From NCBI GenBank assembly GCA_007119395.1, contig SKPS01000226.1, forward strand, positions 1 through 6,114: a DNA stretch of 6,114 bases, written 5' to 3'. Each line of letters opens with the position of its first letter. Within the stretch, counting starts at the first letter, position 1. Below, in pieces: positions 5,901 through 6,114 of this stretch. Source of the DNA: Lentimicrobiaceae bacterium. Lineage in GTDB: Bacteria > Bacteroidota > Bacteroidia > Bacteroidales > SKPS01. The translations under genes were made by a program, and so were the position numbers. The notes under the pieces are model-generated. The model worked only from the letters and a program-made list of their open reading frames with translations. It had not been told where the DNA came from and did no database searches.

Positions 5901-6114
5901 ATCGTCGTATCGTCGTATCGTCGTATCGTCGTATCGTCGTATCGTCGTAAAGTCGTATCGTCGTAAAGTCGTATCGTCGTATCGTCGTATCGTCGTAAAA
6001 TCGCATCGTCGTATCGTCGTAAAGTCGTATCGTCGTAAAGTCGCATCGTCGTATCGTCGTATCGTCGTAAAATCGCATCGTCGTGTCGTCGTATCGTCGT
6101 AAAGTCGTATCGTC
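5901..6114. repeat. In-register tandem array of the octamer ATCGTCGT and variants
   Basis: Starting at 5901 every 8 bases is a repeat unit with no insertion or deletion: 26 full units plus a 6-base partial unit that runs off the window end. Of the 26 full units, 18 are ATCGTCGT; the others are AAAGTCGT (5949, 5965, 6021, 6101), AAAGTCGC (6037), AAAATCGC (5997, 6069) and GTCGTCGT (6085). Changes are concentrated at bases 2-5 and 8 of the unit, while TCG at 5-7 or nearby is kept. Because 8 is not a multiple of 3, one reading frame cycles through all phases. That leaves long minus-strand frames open (a YDDTTIRR-like 8-residue period), which is a by-product and not evidence of coding. Function is unknown. 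True length and the far boundary lie outside the window. Confidence 0.95.
5949..6092. repeat. 72-bp higher-order repeat inside the octamer array (two copies)
   Basis: Writing A for ATCGTCGT, B for AAAGTCGT/C and C for AAAATCGC, the units from 5949 read B A B A A A C A A and from 6021 read B A B A A A C A A' again. The two 72-base blocks (5949-6020 and 6021-6092) differ at only two positions: 5972 T against 6044 C, and 6013 A against 6085 G. This shows that a nine-octamer block was duplicated as a unit after the variants arose. Confidence 0.88.

Noticed and set aside
5726..6046. Minus-strand open frame of 106 codons with an RRYDDTTIRR-like repeat
   Set aside because: It is the translation of the 8-base DNA repeat. 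An 8-base unit without stops on the minus strand opens all frames with the same peptide; there is no start context, domain or non-repetitive core of its own.
5857..6078. Second minus-strand frame of 73 codons in the same array
   Set aside because: Overlaps the first in another phase and has the same repeat peptide; both cannot be real, and neither shows coding signs.
5901..6114. CRISPR array
   Set aside because: The units are 8 bases and directly adjacent; there are no 25-40 base repeats, no unique spacers and no cas genes.

Overview
The window looks like chromosomal DNA of a Bacteroidota species, most likely order Bacteroidales. Four things point there: a serC-serA-DUF1015 cluster with a short SerA of the kind I know from Bacteroides; a secreted enzyme ending in a type IX secretion (Por) sorting domain; A-rich, Shine-Dalgarno-poor leaders before start codons; and a TTG / TAnnTTTG promoter of the Bacteroides type before a tRNA gene. 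Moderate GC would suit a Dysgonomonadaceae-like lineage, but I cannot settle genus.

Positions 1-3791 form a serine-biosynthesis block, all on the + strand. It holds the 3' two thirds of serC (phosphoserine aminotransferase), complete serA (3-phosphoglycerate dehydrogenase, short ACT-less form with Lys where most relatives have the catalytic His), a four-helix-bundle protein of the S23 / rRNA intervening-sequence family, and a DUF1015 protein. A strong intrinsic terminator follows. SerA oxidises 3-phosphoglycerate and SerC transaminates the product to phosphoserine. No classical phosphoserine phosphatase is present. The DUF1015 protein, with its ADGHHR motif, is a candidate partner acting on serine or phosphoserine (inference).

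Positions 3971-5415 hold a two-gene unit with a 5-bp gap: a 71-residue DUF2892 membrane protein and a 407-residue secreted alpha/beta hydrolase. The hydrolase has a GHSMGGG nucleophile elbow, a Ser-Asp-His triad, and a surrounding sequence that resembles bacterial cutinases and polyester hydrolases, followed by a T9SS type A C-terminal sorting domain.

Positions 5460-5629 hold a compact single-gene transcription unit: promoter, tRNA-Asp(GTC) without encoded CCA, and terminator. The rest, to the window end, has no credible gene and consists of repeats. First come degenerate CGCAAAG/CGCAGAG motifs in inverted orientation. Then an uninterrupted, exactly in-register tandem array of the octamer ATCGTCGT and its variants runs off the window end. 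The variants are not random: they form a 72-bp higher-order repeat (two nine-octamer blocks, 70 of 72 bases identical).

I found no CRISPR array, transposase, defence system or obviously new multi-gene system. The items most worth a second look are the higher-order octamer array, the T9SS-exported cutinase-like hydrolase, and the DUF1015 and S23 genes embedded in the serine cluster.
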